Origin: Flavobacterium hungaricum
Lineage (GTDB): Bacteria > Bacteroidota > Bacteroidia > Flavobacteriales > Flavobacteriaceae
Direction: 5' to 3'
NCBI RefSeq assembly: GCF_015182285.1
Contig: NZ_PRDM01000008.1
Coordinates: forward strand, 58,935 to 122,934
Length of the DNA stretch: 64,000 nucleotides
The notes beneath the pieces are model-generated. The model saw only the letters and a list, made by a program, of their open reading frames with translations, was not told where the DNA came from and did not search any database. A program made the translations under genes and the position numbers. Each line of letters starts with the position of its first letter. Position 1 is the first letter of the stretch. This document shows, piece after piece, positions 51,062 to 59,797 of the stretch.

Positions 51062-52213
51062 ATGAATTTAATAAAAGATATAAAACCTGCCCTCCTGATA
51101 GTATTACTGTCAGCAGGGCATTTTCTTTTTGCGCAAATTGATAAAAAAGCGACAAAGGAAACGAAGACGTTATACGAGAATTTAAAAATAATCTCTAAAA
51201 AACAGATTCTTTTTGGACATCAGCATGCATTAGAATACGGTCACGGCTGGTCTAATGAGCCAGACAAATCAGATGTAAAACTGGTAACAGGTTCTCATCC
51301 TGCTGTTGTAGGGATTGATTTTAGTGATTTTTCTGGACGATCAAAAGAACAGATTGAAAAAGCAAAAGAAAATTTGCGTCAGAATGTAATCAGTACTTAC
51401 GAACGAGGCGGCATTACAACAGTTTCATGGCATTTTAATAATCCAGCTTCTGAAGGCGGATTTTATTATAAGGAAGGAATTTCGACTGCTTCAATGGCTT
51501 TAATTAAACCTGGCGGATCTCATCACGAGCAGTATAAAGAAATTCTAAAAACGATTGCCGATTTTGCACATTCGGTAAAAGCAAAAGACGGAACATTATC
51601 TCCGATGATTTTCAGGCCTTTTCACGAGTTTGACGGTGGTTGGTTCTGGTGGGGGAAACCTTATACTTCTCGTGAAGATTTTATTGCTGTCTGGCAGTTT
51701 ACCGTTTCTTATTTAAAAGATACTTTGGGAGTACATAATTTTATTTATGCTTTTTCGCCAGACAATCAATTTGCTGATGCAAAAGAATATTTAGAACGTT
51801 ATCCGGGTGATCGTTATGTTGATATGCTCGGAATGGATGATTATGGCGATTTTGGACGAGACGGAAAATACGATTTTGAAGCAGGGCTGAAAAAGCTTAA
51901 AATTTTTTCGGATCTGGCTGTAAAAAAGAAAAAATTAGCGGCATTTACGGAGACTGGTTTAGAATCCATTCCAAATCCAAAATGGTGGACAGAAGTTTTA
52001 TTAAAGACTTTAAAATCTGAAAAATTACAATTGTGTTATGTCTTAGTCTGGCGAAATGACATTACCAGTCCGACACATTATTACGCACCTTTTCCCGGAC
52101 AAGTTAGTGAAGCCGATTTTATTCGGTTTTATAATGATCCTTTTACATGGTTTGAAAATGATATAAAAGACATTTATAGACAAAAGATGAAAAAACTTGA
52201 AAAAATTAGATAA
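51062..52213 (+). CDS. Glycoside hydrolase family 26 (beta-mannanase-like)
   Basis: Secreted carbohydrase of 383 residues. N-terminal hydrophobic signal: KPALLIVLLSAGHFLFAQ (about 9-26). The catalytic domain shows the GH26 pattern: ILFGHQHALEYGHGWSNEPD, the acid/base Glu in IFRPFHEFDGGWFWWGKPYT, and the nucleophile Glu in KLAAFTETGLESI; a WW motif in the active-site loop is typical. A retaining beta-1,4-mannanase or beta-1,3-xylanase activity is expected from family knowledge. No carbohydrate-binding module, SusCD pair or T9SS domain is adjacent, so this gene is not part of a full polysaccharide-use locus. Confidence 0.9.
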   Translation: MNLIKDIKPALLIVLLSAGHFLFAQIDKKATKETKTLYENLKIISKKQILFGHQHALEYGHGWSNEPDKSDVKLVTGSHPAVVGIDFSDFSGRSKEQIEKAKENLRQNVISTYERGGITTVSWHFNNPASEGGFYYKEGISTASMALIKPGGSHHEQYKEILKTIADFAHSVKAKDGTLSPMIFRPFHEFDGGWFWWGKPYTSREDFIAVWQFTVSYLKDTLGVHNFIYAFSPDNQFADAKEYLERYPGDRYVDMLGMDDYGDFGRDGKYDFEAGLKKLKIFSDLAVKKKKLAAFTETGLESIPNPKWWTEVLLKTLKSEKLQLCYVLVWRNDITSPTHYYAPFPGQVSEADFIRFYNDPFTWFENDIKDIYRQKMKKLEKIR

Positions 52214-52701
52214 ATAAATGAATTATTGAGAGGCAAAATGTTCATTTTTGTTCACTCAAATCGTCCGAAAAATAAACAAATAAGAGACAATATTTTGTAA
52301 GAATGAAAGTTTATTCTTTCTTTTTAAAATATTTTTAATTTTGTTAATATTAACAATTTACCGCTGTTTCGATCGCATTTTTTTGCATTTAATATAAATT
52401 TTCTGCCTTTTGTAGAAATGTTTTTAACGTAGCGTTAAAACACTTCATTATTGCTTTTTTCAGATACTATAATTTGAAAATTTAAAAATCAAATATTTTA
52501 CGATAATCTACAATATCGGTACATTTGCAATATGTTTTATAAAGAATTACGATTTAATTCTGTTAATTATTTACAATTCCTTAATAATGAATTAATAATT
52601 GTCTGATCGATTATTATCTAAATAGACCATTATTAGGTATAATTAATCGCGTAGTTGATATAAAACACTTGATAATTAATATTTTAACAAATAAAGTCAT
52701 T
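52214..52701. other. 488-bp AT-rich intergenic region
   Basis: No gene or clear RNA is visible. The sequence is unusually AT-rich and contains many T-runs (52320-52400). It must hold the promoter of the first ankyrin gene. I see no exact TAnnTTTG box in it. Confidence 0.5.
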
Positions 52702-53085
52702 ATGAAAAATTCAATTATTTACTTAGGATTGGCATTAGTTGCCTTTGCAAATGTTTCGACAGCTTCAACTCAAAAAATTGCAGTTGCAAATGAAACTTCA
52801 AATTCAGTTGTTTTCGACGGAACGCCTCTAGTTACTGCTGTACAGAAAGGCGATATTGAAGTGATTAAAAAATTTATTGAATACGGAGTAAATGTAAACG
52901 AAAGATCAGGAGATATGTCTCCATTAATGATGGCTGCACGTTATAATAAAGTTGAAATTATTAAATTATTACTTGCTGCTGGTGCAAATGTATCAGATAA
53001 AAATGATAAAGATTTTACAGCTTTAAAATATGCTGAATTATCTAAAGCAACAGAAGCTATCGCAATTTTAAAAGATTTGAAATAA
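52702..53085 (+). CDS. Exported ankyrin-repeat protein, copy 1
   Basis: The 127-residue product starts at 52702 (MKNSIIYLGLALVAFANVST), where a signal peptide begins; an upstream in-frame start at 52669 adds 11 residues. Two or three ankyrin repeats follow (about 42-127): TPLVTAVQKGDIEVIKKFIE, MSPLMMAARYNKVEIIKLLL, and FTALKYAELSKATEAIAIL. A periplasmic protein-protein interaction role is likely; the partner is unknown. A near paralogue lies 528 bp downstream. Confidence 0.88.
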   Translation: MKNSIIYLGLALVAFANVSTASTQKIAVANETSNSVVFDGTPLVTAVQKGDIEVIKKFIEYGVNVNERSGDMSPLMMAARYNKVEIIKLLLAAGANVSDKNDKDFTALKYAELSKATEAIAILKDLK

Positions 53086-53112
53086 TATTTTAAACTATTT
53101 GTTTATAGATTG

Positions 53113-53160
53113 AATCCCTTTCAAATAATCAGCTGGATTATTTGAAAGGGATTTTTTTTA
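53113..53160 (+). terminator. Terminator of ankyrin copy 1
   Basis: Perfect 18-bp stem with arms 53113-53130 (AATCCCTTTC...) and 53136-53153, loop AGCTG, then a T-run on the plus strand. It is among the strongest terminators in the window. Confidence 0.92.
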
Positions 53161-53537
53161 AACAAGTATATATAGTCGCTTTAATTTTCTAAAGAGCATT
53201 CTTTTACTATTTAATTATGAAATAAATCTAATAGGTTATTTCCAATTCTCTTCAATTATTTTTTTTCGTCTTAAAAGTTTCTTTTGTTTTAATAGTCTGT
53301 TGTGAAGTCCTTATTTCTCGCTGATTTTAAAATGCTTTAAAGTCTTTTAAAACAAACAGTTTCAATAAAACTAAATTTTATTTTCTGCTTTTTATTATTT
53401 TTTTTCTGAAAAAGTGTAACATTTTGACTTTTTAGTAGTCTATTATATCAGAACTAAGAATTCGACAACATTTAGTTTTAGATTTTTATAAATCTTTAAG
53501 GACATGTTAAGAAATAGTTAAAACAAGGTACTTTGTA

Positions 53538-53567
53538 TTGCATAATAGTAAAAATGATTTACCTTTA
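53538..53567 (+). promoter_or_regulatory. Candidate promoter of ankyrin copy 2
   Basis: TTG at 53538-53540 and TACCTTTA at 53560-53567 are separated by 19 bp. The second box has one mismatch to TAnnTTTG at its last base. The leader would be about 40 bases. Confidence 0.5.
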
Positions 53568-53613
53568 CCAAGAAATTAAAAATCATCAATCAATCATTTA
53601 ACAATCAATCATT

Positions 53614-53997
53614 ATGAAAAAATCAGTAATTTATTTAGGAGTAGCTTTAGCAGCATTTGGAAATGTGGCAATGGCATCAAATCAAGGAACTTTAGTGGTA
53701 AAACCAAGAATCGAAGTTTCGAACTTTTTCTCTTCACCATTGCATGTTGCAGTGAGTAAAGGCGATGTAGAAGTGGTGAAAAAATTTATCGCTTATGGAG
53801 CAGATGTTAATGAGACATCAGAAGACATGACTCCATTAATGATCGCTGCACGTTACAATAAAGTTGAGATTATCAAAGTTTTATTAGAGAATGGTGCACG
53901 TCCAAGCGATAAAAATGATAAAGGTTTTACAGCTTTAAAATATGCGCAATTATCAAACGCAAATGAAGCTGTTGCAGCTTTGAAAGATCTTAAATAA
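53614..53997 (+). CDS. Exported ankyrin-repeat protein, copy 2
   Basis: Paralogue of the preceding ankyrin gene, 127 residues, same layout: signal peptide MKKSVIYLGVALAAFGNVAM, then repeats SPLHVAVSKGDVEVVKKFIA, MTPLMIAARYNKVEIIKVLL, and FTALKYAQLSNANEAVAALK. The two products share the tails TALKYA and end in LKDLK. Separate promoters and terminators suggest independent control rather than an operon. The role is unknown. Confidence 0.9.
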   Translation: MKKSVIYLGVALAAFGNVAMASNQGTLVVKPRIEVSNFFSSPLHVAVSKGDVEVVKKFIAYGADVNETSEDMTPLMIAARYNKVEIIKVLLENGARPSDKNDKGFTALKYAQLSNANEAVAALKDLK

Positions 53998-54021
53998 AAT
54001 TTTAAAAAGTTTTGAGTTAGT

Positions 54022-54053
54022 AAACGGCCTTCTTGAGCAAAGGCCGTTTTTTT
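54022..54053 (+). terminator. Terminator of ankyrin copy 2
   Basis: Stem AAACGGCCTT / AAGGCCGTTT with 8-base loop and a T-run to 54053, 25 bp after the stop codon. Confidence 0.9.
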
Positions 54054-54185
54054 ATGCCTAAATTTCAGGAGTAATATAATCCAGAGCGAATTTTTTTTAA
54101 TAGAATATCTTGATATACAGTTTGGAAAAGATATTTCTCCACAATTTAGTCTTGATCTGATCCTGCAGACCAGGGTGAATTGTAA

Positions 54186-54219
54186 TCAAAAAAGCACCAT
54201 TATTTCTAATGATGCCTTT
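54186..54219 (-). terminator. Terminator of the metal-efflux operon
   Basis: On the minus strand a stem GCATCATTA / TAATGGTGC (one mismatch, short bulge) is followed by a run of T (complement of A-run at 54187-54193). It lies about 48 bp after the stop of the metal pump gene and is convergent with the ankyrin terminator. Confidence 0.7.
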
Positions 54220-54266
54220 CCTTTTTTTAAACCCAACAATTTGATTTAAAACTAAAAAAAAAAATA

Positions 54267-57200
54267 TTACTCAATTGGTACATGTTTCTTTCTATTGAAA
54301 ACCCAGAACAAAATCGGGAAAACAAGTAAGGTAAGCACCGTAGCTGTCATCAGTCCGCCGATAATTACAATTGCAAGCGGTTTTTGAGATTCTGAACCAA
54401 TTCCTGTAGAAATCGCAGCAGGCAGTAATCCTATCGAAGCCATTAAAGCAGTCATCACAACAGCTCTTGTTCTGGCTTTTACTCCCATGAAAATGGATTC
54501 TTCGAGCGTAAACTTGGCCTTGAGATTATGATGAAACTCCGATATCAGAATTACACCGTTTTGAATACAAATTCCTAAAAGGGCAATAAATCCAACTCCT
54601 GCGGAGATTCCAAAATTCATTCCCGTAATGTGCAGTGCGATGATACCGCCGATAATTGCAAAAGGAACATTGGCTAAAACCAAAAGAGAATCTTTAAAGT
54701 TTCCGAATAAAATAAATAAAAGAACAAAAATCCCAATTAAACTGATCGGTACAACCTGAGCCAGACGAGCACTAGCCCGTACTTGGTTTTCAAATTCGCC
54801 GGTCCATCCCGTTGTGTAACCCGCCGGAAGTTTTAATTTATTAACTTTTGACTGCGCTTCTGCAATGGTACTTCCTAAATCTCGATCACGAACAGAAAAT
54901 TTTACCCCGATAAAACGTTTCGTGTTGTCTCTATAGATAAATGCTGGTCCTGTAATGGTTTTAATATCACAGATTTCTTTTAAAGGAATTTTGATACCGT
55001 TGATTGTAGGCACTTTAATTTCGGCCAAATCTTTTTCGTCTTTTCGGTATTCTTTTTCAAAACGAACTCTTACATCAAATTTTTTCTCATCTTCATACTT
55101 TTCTGTTGCCGTTTTTCCGCCAAAAGCAAGTTCTAAAACTGCCTGTGCATCGCTTAATGTTACGCCGTAAGCCGCCATTTTTTCTCGGTCCAGAATTACG
55201 CTGATTTCTGGCTGTCCGACATTTCTAAGAATTCCAGCGTCTTTAATACCAGGAATATCTTTTATTTCTGCATAAACTTTGTTGGCAAGTTCATCAAGTT
55301 TATTCAAATCATCGCCATAAATTTTTACCGCATTAGAAGCTTTAAAACCAGCAACAGACTCAGCTACGTTGTCAATTACAGGCTGCGAATAGTTGTAATT
55401 AATCCCTTGGTGAACTTTCAGTTTGTTATCCATTTCGTTAATCAATTCATCCATAGAAATATTGCGTTTCCACTCTGCTTTTGGTTTTAAGTCAACTTGC
55501 AGCTGTATAAAACCAAATCCGTTCGGGTCCGTTCCGTCGTTGCTTCGTCCTGTTTGCGATAACACATTTTTAACCTCTGGAAAAGTTTCTAGATCTTTAC
55601 GAATCATTGCCGCAGTTTTGACACTTTCAGGAAGCGATGTACTCATTGGTAATTCTGCAGTTACCCATAAAGCTCCTTCATTTAATTGTGGTAAAAATTC
55701 GGTTCCTAAGAAACCTGCCGAAAAGAAAATAGCTCCTAATAATGCTGCAGAAGCAGTTAAAGTCTGCACTTTGTGCTTAAAAGTCCAAGTAAAACCGGCT
55801 GTTACAATTCTATCCCAGAAATTAACAAACGGATTGTTTTTCTCTTTAACATTTTTATTCAATAAAATATGAGAAAGAACAGGGACTAAAGTCAGAGTAA
55901 AAATTAAAGCTCCAAGCAGCGCAAAACCAAGTGTAAAGGCTAGGGGAGAGAACATTTTTCCTTCTACCTTCTGGAATGAGAAAATAGGAAGTAAGGCTGT
56001 AATGATAATCAGTTTAGAAAAGAAAATAGCTTTACCCATTTCTGTTCCTGTTTTCTTGATCAAACTGCCTTTTGCAATTTTATTGAATTTTTCCATTCCC
56101 AATTGATGCGCTCGATGATCTAAGACTACAAACAATCCTTCGACCATCACAACGGCGCCATCAATAATAATTCCGAAATCGACCGCACCTAAACTCAATA
56201 AGTTGGCACTCATGCCCATCATTTTAAGACATAGGAAGGCAAATAATAATGAAAGCGGAATTACGATAGAAACGGTAAAAGTGGTTCGCCAGTCTGCCAT
56301 AAACAAAAATACAACACAGGTTACCAGAATGATCCCTTCAAATAAATTGTGCATTACCGTCTCGGTCGTAAAATTCATCAAATTATCACGATCGTAAAAA
56401 GTTTCAATTTTAATGTCTTTTGGCAGAACATTTTCATTTAGATCTTTTATTTTGGCTTTAATCAATGCAAGAGTTTCCTGCGGATTTTCGCCTTTACGCA
56501 TCACCACAATTCCTTCAACAGCATCATCATTATTTCCGAGTCCAGTTTGACCCACTCTCGGCATGGAGCTTTCATAAACCGAAGCTAAATTTTTAACCAA
56601 AATCGGATTTCCGCCAGCATCGTCTACAATAATATTTCCGATATCTTCTTTAGTCTGTAATAAACCAACACCCCTTACAACAAACGCTTGGCCATTTTTC
56701 TCAATTACATCACCGCCGACATTTAAGTTTCCGGCATTTACGGCGTTGTACACTTGCAGAGGCGTAATATTATATTTAGCCAGTTTTATGGGATCAACTC
56801 CAACTTCGTAAGTTTTTGTCTGACCTCCAAAGACATTTAAATCTGCTACACCAGGAAGCGAGCGAAGTTGTTTATCGATCACCCAGTTTTGGTAGGTCAA
56901 TAATTCTCGACTGTCCCTGCTGTTACTTTTTACAATATACCTAAAGATTTCTCCTGTTGGCCCGTAAGGCGGTTGTACATCTGGTTCGACTTCATCTGGA
57001 AGCGAAACATTTTTCAATAAATTGTTTACTTGAAAACGAGCAAAAGTATCATCTACACCATCGTCAAAGATAATTTTGATTACAGACAAACCAAACATGG
57101 TAATACTGCGGACACTGGTCTTTTTCTGAACAGAGTTCATAGAAATTTCGATCGGAGAAGTTACAAAGCGTTCTACCTCTTCGGCGCTCTTTCCGTTCCA

Positions 57201-57365
57201 TTGTGTGATAATAATAATCTGAGTATTTGTAACGTCTGGAAAGGCGTCAATAGGCATGTTTTTGAAAGATATAAATCCAGCCACCGCCAATAATCCAACC
57301 CAAAAGAAGGTAAATGCTTTATTCTTAAGAGAAAAAGCAATAATATTTTTTATGAATTTGTTCAT
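54267..57365 (-). CDS. CzcA/CusA-family heavy-metal RND efflux pump
   Basis: Proton-driven inner-membrane pump of 1032 residues, in the heavy-metal (HME) RND class. The diagnostic TM4 motif is SLGAVDFGIIIDGAVVMVE (D-F-G-x-x-x-D-G), unlike the drug-type VDNAIVVVE of the first operon. It starts MNKFIKNIIAFSLKNKAFTF, has two large periplasmic loops, and ends IGGLMTATVLTLLVFPILFW. HME-1 (Co/Zn/Cd) and HME-4 (Cu/Ag) subclasses cannot be separated confidently here, so the metal is not assigned. Gene order is TolC, adaptor, pump, directly after the two-component genes. Confidence 0.95.
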   Translation of the reverse strand: MNKFIKNIIAFSLKNKAFTFFWVGLLAVAGFISFKNMPIDAFPDVTNTQIIIITQWNGKSAEEVERFVTSPIEISMNSVQKKTSVRSITMFGLSVIKIIFDDGVDDTFARFQVNNLLKNVSLPDEVEPDVQPPYGPTGEIFRYIVKSNSRDSRELLTYQNWVIDKQLRSLPGVADLNVFGGQTKTYEVGVDPIKLAKYNITPLQVYNAVNAGNLNVGGDVIEKNGQAFVVRGVGLLQTKEDIGNIIVDDAGGNPILVKNLASVYESSMPRVGQTGLGNNDDAVEGIVVMRKGENPQETLALIKAKIKDLNENVLPKDIKIETFYDRDNLMNFTTETVMHNLFEGIILVTCVVFLFMADWRTTFTVSIVIPLSLLFAFLCLKMMGMSANLLSLGAVDFGIIIDGAVVMVEGLFVVLDHRAHQLGMEKFNKIAKGSLIKKTGTEMGKAIFFSKLIIITALLPIFSFQKVEGKMFSPLAFTLGFALLGALIFTLTLVPVLSHILLNKNVKEKNNPFVNFWDRIVTAGFTWTFKHKVQTLTASAALLGAIFFSAGFLGTEFLPQLNEGALWVTAELPMSTSLPESVKTAAMIRKDLETFPEVKNVLSQTGRSNDGTDPNGFGFIQLQVDLKPKAEWKRNISMDELINEMDNKLKVHQGINYNYSQPVIDNVAESVAGFKASNAVKIYGDDLNKLDELANKVYAEIKDIPGIKDAGILRNVGQPEISVILDREKMAAYGVTLSDAQAVLELAFGGKTATEKYEDEKKFDVRVRFEKEYRKDEKDLAEIKVPTINGIKIPLKEICDIKTITGPAFIYRDNTKRFIGVKFSVRDRDLGSTIAEAQSKVNKLKLPAGYTTGWTGEFENQVRASARLAQVVPISLIGIFVLLFILFGNFKDSLLVLANVPFAIIGGIIALHITGMNFGISAGVGFIALLGICIQNGVILISEFHHNLKAKFTLEESIFMGVKARTRAVVMTALMASIGLLPAAISTGIGSESQKPLAIVIIGGLMTATVLTLLVFPILFWVFNRKKHVPIE

Positions 57366-57368
57366 GTC

Positions 57369-58454
57369 TTAATTGTTTAAAGCACCGTAAATAAACAACT
57401 GATTGTTGGTGATTACTTTTTCGTTTTCTTTCAATCCGCTTGAGATGTAAGTAACATCTCCGACAACTCTGTAAACTTCAACCTGTCTGGTTTCGATGTT
57501 GTTACGATCTTTAAAAACCACAACAAAATTTTTGCTTTTATCAAATACAATGGCTTTGCTAGGTACGGCTATCATCGATTTGTCTTCATTGAATGATAAT
57601 TTGATATTAGCATTCATATCAGGTTTAAGCATATAATCCGGATTTTTTAATTTAATCCTCGCCTGCATTGCTTTAGTTTCGGGATCAATAACATTATAGA
57701 TCTTATCTACTTTACCGTTAAAAACTTTATCAGGATAACTCAGGGTAGTTACAGCGGCAGAAGTCCCTAGTTTTACTTTATTAATATCAATTTCATTAAT
57801 ATTGGCCATTGCCCAGACTTCGCTGATTTCAGCAATGTCAAAAATATTTTCAGATCGGTCATTTCGCAAAAGCATATCTTGATTAATACTCTTTTGAATA
57901 ATAAAACCGCTTATTGGTGCCGTAACTTCATAAATAGAACCCGCTTTGATGTTATAAATTTTATAAGTTTCTTGTACTTTACTTAATTGAGACTGAGCTT
58001 TGTTTACTTCAGATTTTGCCTGAAGGACATCGCTTTCAGAATTTAATTTTCCATCAAATAATTCCTGAGCTACTTTCAGATTGTTTTTGGCTACTAATAA
58101 ATCACTTTTCGCATCGATAGATTGTTTCTCAAAATCGGCAACATCGGTACTTTTGATGGTTGCCAGAACTTGGCCTTTTTTTACATAGTCTCCCAATTCA
58201 ACATTTACTTTCATCACATTACCGCCTACAAGCGGGTAAACATCAATCATTTTATTATTATCAGCAGTAATTTTTCCGTAAAATGACAGTTCATTTTTTA
58301 CAGGCACTGTTTGAGCAGCCGTAGTTGTAGTGGTTTTCAGCATGTCGTTACTCAAAACAAAAGAAGTATTGGTTTCTGGATTTTCAACTTCTTTTTTGCA
58401 GCTTGCCAGAGATAAACTTACAACTGCAATTCCTATGATTAATTTATGTTTCAT
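57369..58454 (-). CDS. Metal-efflux periplasmic adaptor (CzcB/CusB-like lipoprotein)
   Basis: The 361-residue adaptor has a lipoprotein signal (MKHKLIIGIAVVSLSLASCK; Cys at residue 19). The lipoyl half VYPLVGGNVMKVNVELGDYV leads into a coiled-coil hairpin (about 110-170: FEKQSIDAKSDLLVAKNNLK), then the second lipoyl half YEVTAPISGFIIQKSINQ, and beta-barrel/MP domains (IAVPSKAIVFDKSKNFVVVF). No His-rich N-terminal metal-binding stretch typical of some CzcB proteins is seen. It lies 3 bp before the pump gene and 11 bp after the TolC gene, in one operon. Confidence 0.93.
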   Translation of the reverse strand: MKHKLIIGIAVVSLSLASCKKEVENPETNTSFVLSNDMLKTTTTTAAQTVPVKNELSFYGKITADNNKMIDVYPLVGGNVMKVNVELGDYVKKGQVLATIKSTDVADFEKQSIDAKSDLLVAKNNLKVAQELFDGKLNSESDVLQAKSEVNKAQSQLSKVQETYKIYNIKAGSIYEVTAPISGFIIQKSINQDMLLRNDRSENIFDIAEISEVWAMANINEIDINKVKLGTSAAVTTLSYPDKVFNGKVDKIYNVIDPETKAMQARIKLKNPDYMLKPDMNANIKLSFNEDKSMIAVPSKAIVFDKSKNFVVVFKDRNNIETRQVEVYRVVGDVTYISSGLKENEKVITNNQLFIYGALNN

Positions 58455-58465
58455 TTTTTTCGTTT

Positions 58466-59713
58466 TTAAAATAAATCTTTGTTGATGGTACTATTTAATT
58501 CTTCGCCTGCTAATACTACTTTTTTCTTTAATTCGTTTACCTGAATTATTGCCTGATTGTAACTTTCCATAAAATCGGTAAATTCTAAAAGGCTGACATT
58601 TCGTTTCTGAAAATTGGTCAGCATTCCATTATAAACGGCTTCAAAATCAGAGTTTACAGTTGGTTTTATCACACTGTAATTCTGGCGTGATTCGTCCCAT
58701 TTTGTCCAAGCCGAAGTAATTTCGGTTTGCAGTTGCAATTCAAAATTTTGTTTTTCTATTTTAGACTGCTCCAAAACGGTTTGTGCATATTTGATGTTTC
58801 CTTTATTTTTGTTCCAAAGTGGCAGCGGAATCCCAAGGGTTAAATTTGCTTCGTTATTAAAAGCACCGCTTCGCTGATCGTAAGTTGCACCAACAGTGAT
58901 ATCTGGAACAGAAAGTGATTTTTGCCATTTTACATTTAAGGCATTAGCATCTATTTCTTTTTGTTTTGCTAAAAAATCTGGACGGTTTGCAAGCGCTTCG
59001 GTTTCTAAATTTTTTAAATCAAAGCTCATTGTTTTCAGATACTTATTAAACTCTTCTTTTGTAACTACAGGAACAACAGTTTCGGTTTCATTCAATAAAA
59101 GTTTTAGATTAGCTTGTTCTTCAATATTGTCATTTACAACTTCCATTCGCTCATTTTTAAAGTTAAGATACAAGGATTGCAGACGTACAACATCTTTTAA
59201 AGGAATGTTTCCCTTTTGAGCCTGAGCTGAATAAGAATTGATCAAAGATTCAATATGTACCAATTGTTGGTCCGTTGTTTCTAAGTTTTTTGTGTTGTAA
59301 TAAACCGTGTAAAAACTTTTACGAAGTTGTAATTTCAGCGTTCTTAACAAATCATTGAACTGTAATTCTGCCAATTGTTCATTGGTCTGAGCCAGTTTTA
59401 CTTCGTTCCTTTTTTTACCGCCTAGGTAGATTAACTGCTCAATTCCAAAAACTTTCTGACCATCTTTACCAATGTCAAAATATTTATTTCGCTCTGGATT
59501 ATAAGCATTTAGTTCAGCTGTAATATTTGGGTTATCCCAAATTCGAGCTTGCATCGTTGTCGCTTTAGAAGCATCAATATTGTATTGTGAGGCAAGTAAA
59601 AAGAGATTCTTTTTTAAGAATTGGCTTTCACAGTCTTGAAGAGTAACTGTTTTCTGAGCCATGCCTATTTGATTGAAGAACACAAATAGTACTAATGCAT
59701 ATAGTTTTTTCAT
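58466..59713 (-). CDS. TolC-family outer-membrane protein (CzcC-like)
   Basis: Outer-membrane channel of 415 residues with signal peptide MKKLYALVLFVFFNQIGMAQ. OEP repeats: NPNITAELNAYNPERNKYFD with the QVFGIEQLIYLGGKKRNEV strand, and a second half beginning RPDFLAKQKEIDANALNVKW, with GATYDQRSGAFNNEANLTLG and IPLPLWNKNKGNIKYA. This is the CzcC/CusC-like subfamily. It is the first efflux gene, 84 bp after the kinase gene; that gap holds phased repeats annotated separately. Confidence 0.93.
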   Translation of the reverse strand: MKKLYALVLFVFFNQIGMAQKTVTLQDCESQFLKKNLFLLASQYNIDASKATTMQARIWDNPNITAELNAYNPERNKYFDIGKDGQKVFGIEQLIYLGGKKRNEVKLAQTNEQLAELQFNDLLRTLKLQLRKSFYTVYYNTKNLETTDQQLVHIESLINSYSAQAQKGNIPLKDVVRLQSLYLNFKNERMEVVNDNIEEQANLKLLLNETETVVPVVTKEEFNKYLKTMSFDLKNLETEALANRPDFLAKQKEIDANALNVKWQKSLSVPDITVGATYDQRSGAFNNEANLTLGIPLPLWNKNKGNIKYAQTVLEQSKIEKQNFELQLQTEITSAWTKWDESRQNYSVIKPTVNSDFEAVYNGMLTNFQKRNVSLLEFTDFMESYNQAIIQVNELKKKVVLAGEELNSTINKDLF

Positions 59714-59733
59714 TGTATCAAATTTATTTTGTA

Positions 59734-59793
59734 CAAAGATGCTATCGGCAGACTTTAAGACACCTTAAAAACTACCTTAAAAATACCTTAAAA
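59734..59793 (-). promoter_or_regulatory. Putative response-regulator operator and promoter of the metal-efflux genes
   Basis: On the plus strand ACCTTAAAA occurs exactly three times, starting at 59762, 59774 and 59785, with a weaker copy ACTTTAAGA at 59752. Spacings of 10, 12 and 11 bp place them on one helix face, as OmpR-type regulators often bind. On the minus strand a -7-like box CATCTTTG (59734-59741; consensus TAnnTTTG) follows, and the TolC-family start is at 59713. Regulation by the adjacent two-component system is inference. Confidence 0.65.
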
Positions 59794-59797
59794 TAAA

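Larger units (their letters stand above)
53086..53613. other. 528-bp intergenic region between ankyrin paralogues
   Basis: After the terminator at 53113-53160 there is a T-rich stretch (53270-53420) without genes. Bases 53538-53567 hold the likely promoter of the second ankyrin gene. No hairpin RNA or riboswitch pattern was recognised in the rest. Confidence 0.5.

Noticed and set aside
54267..57365. Drug-type RND pump like the one at 1291-4413
   Set aside because: The D-F-G-x-x-x-D-G motif in TM4 and the adjacent two-component system place it in the metal-ion (HME) class.
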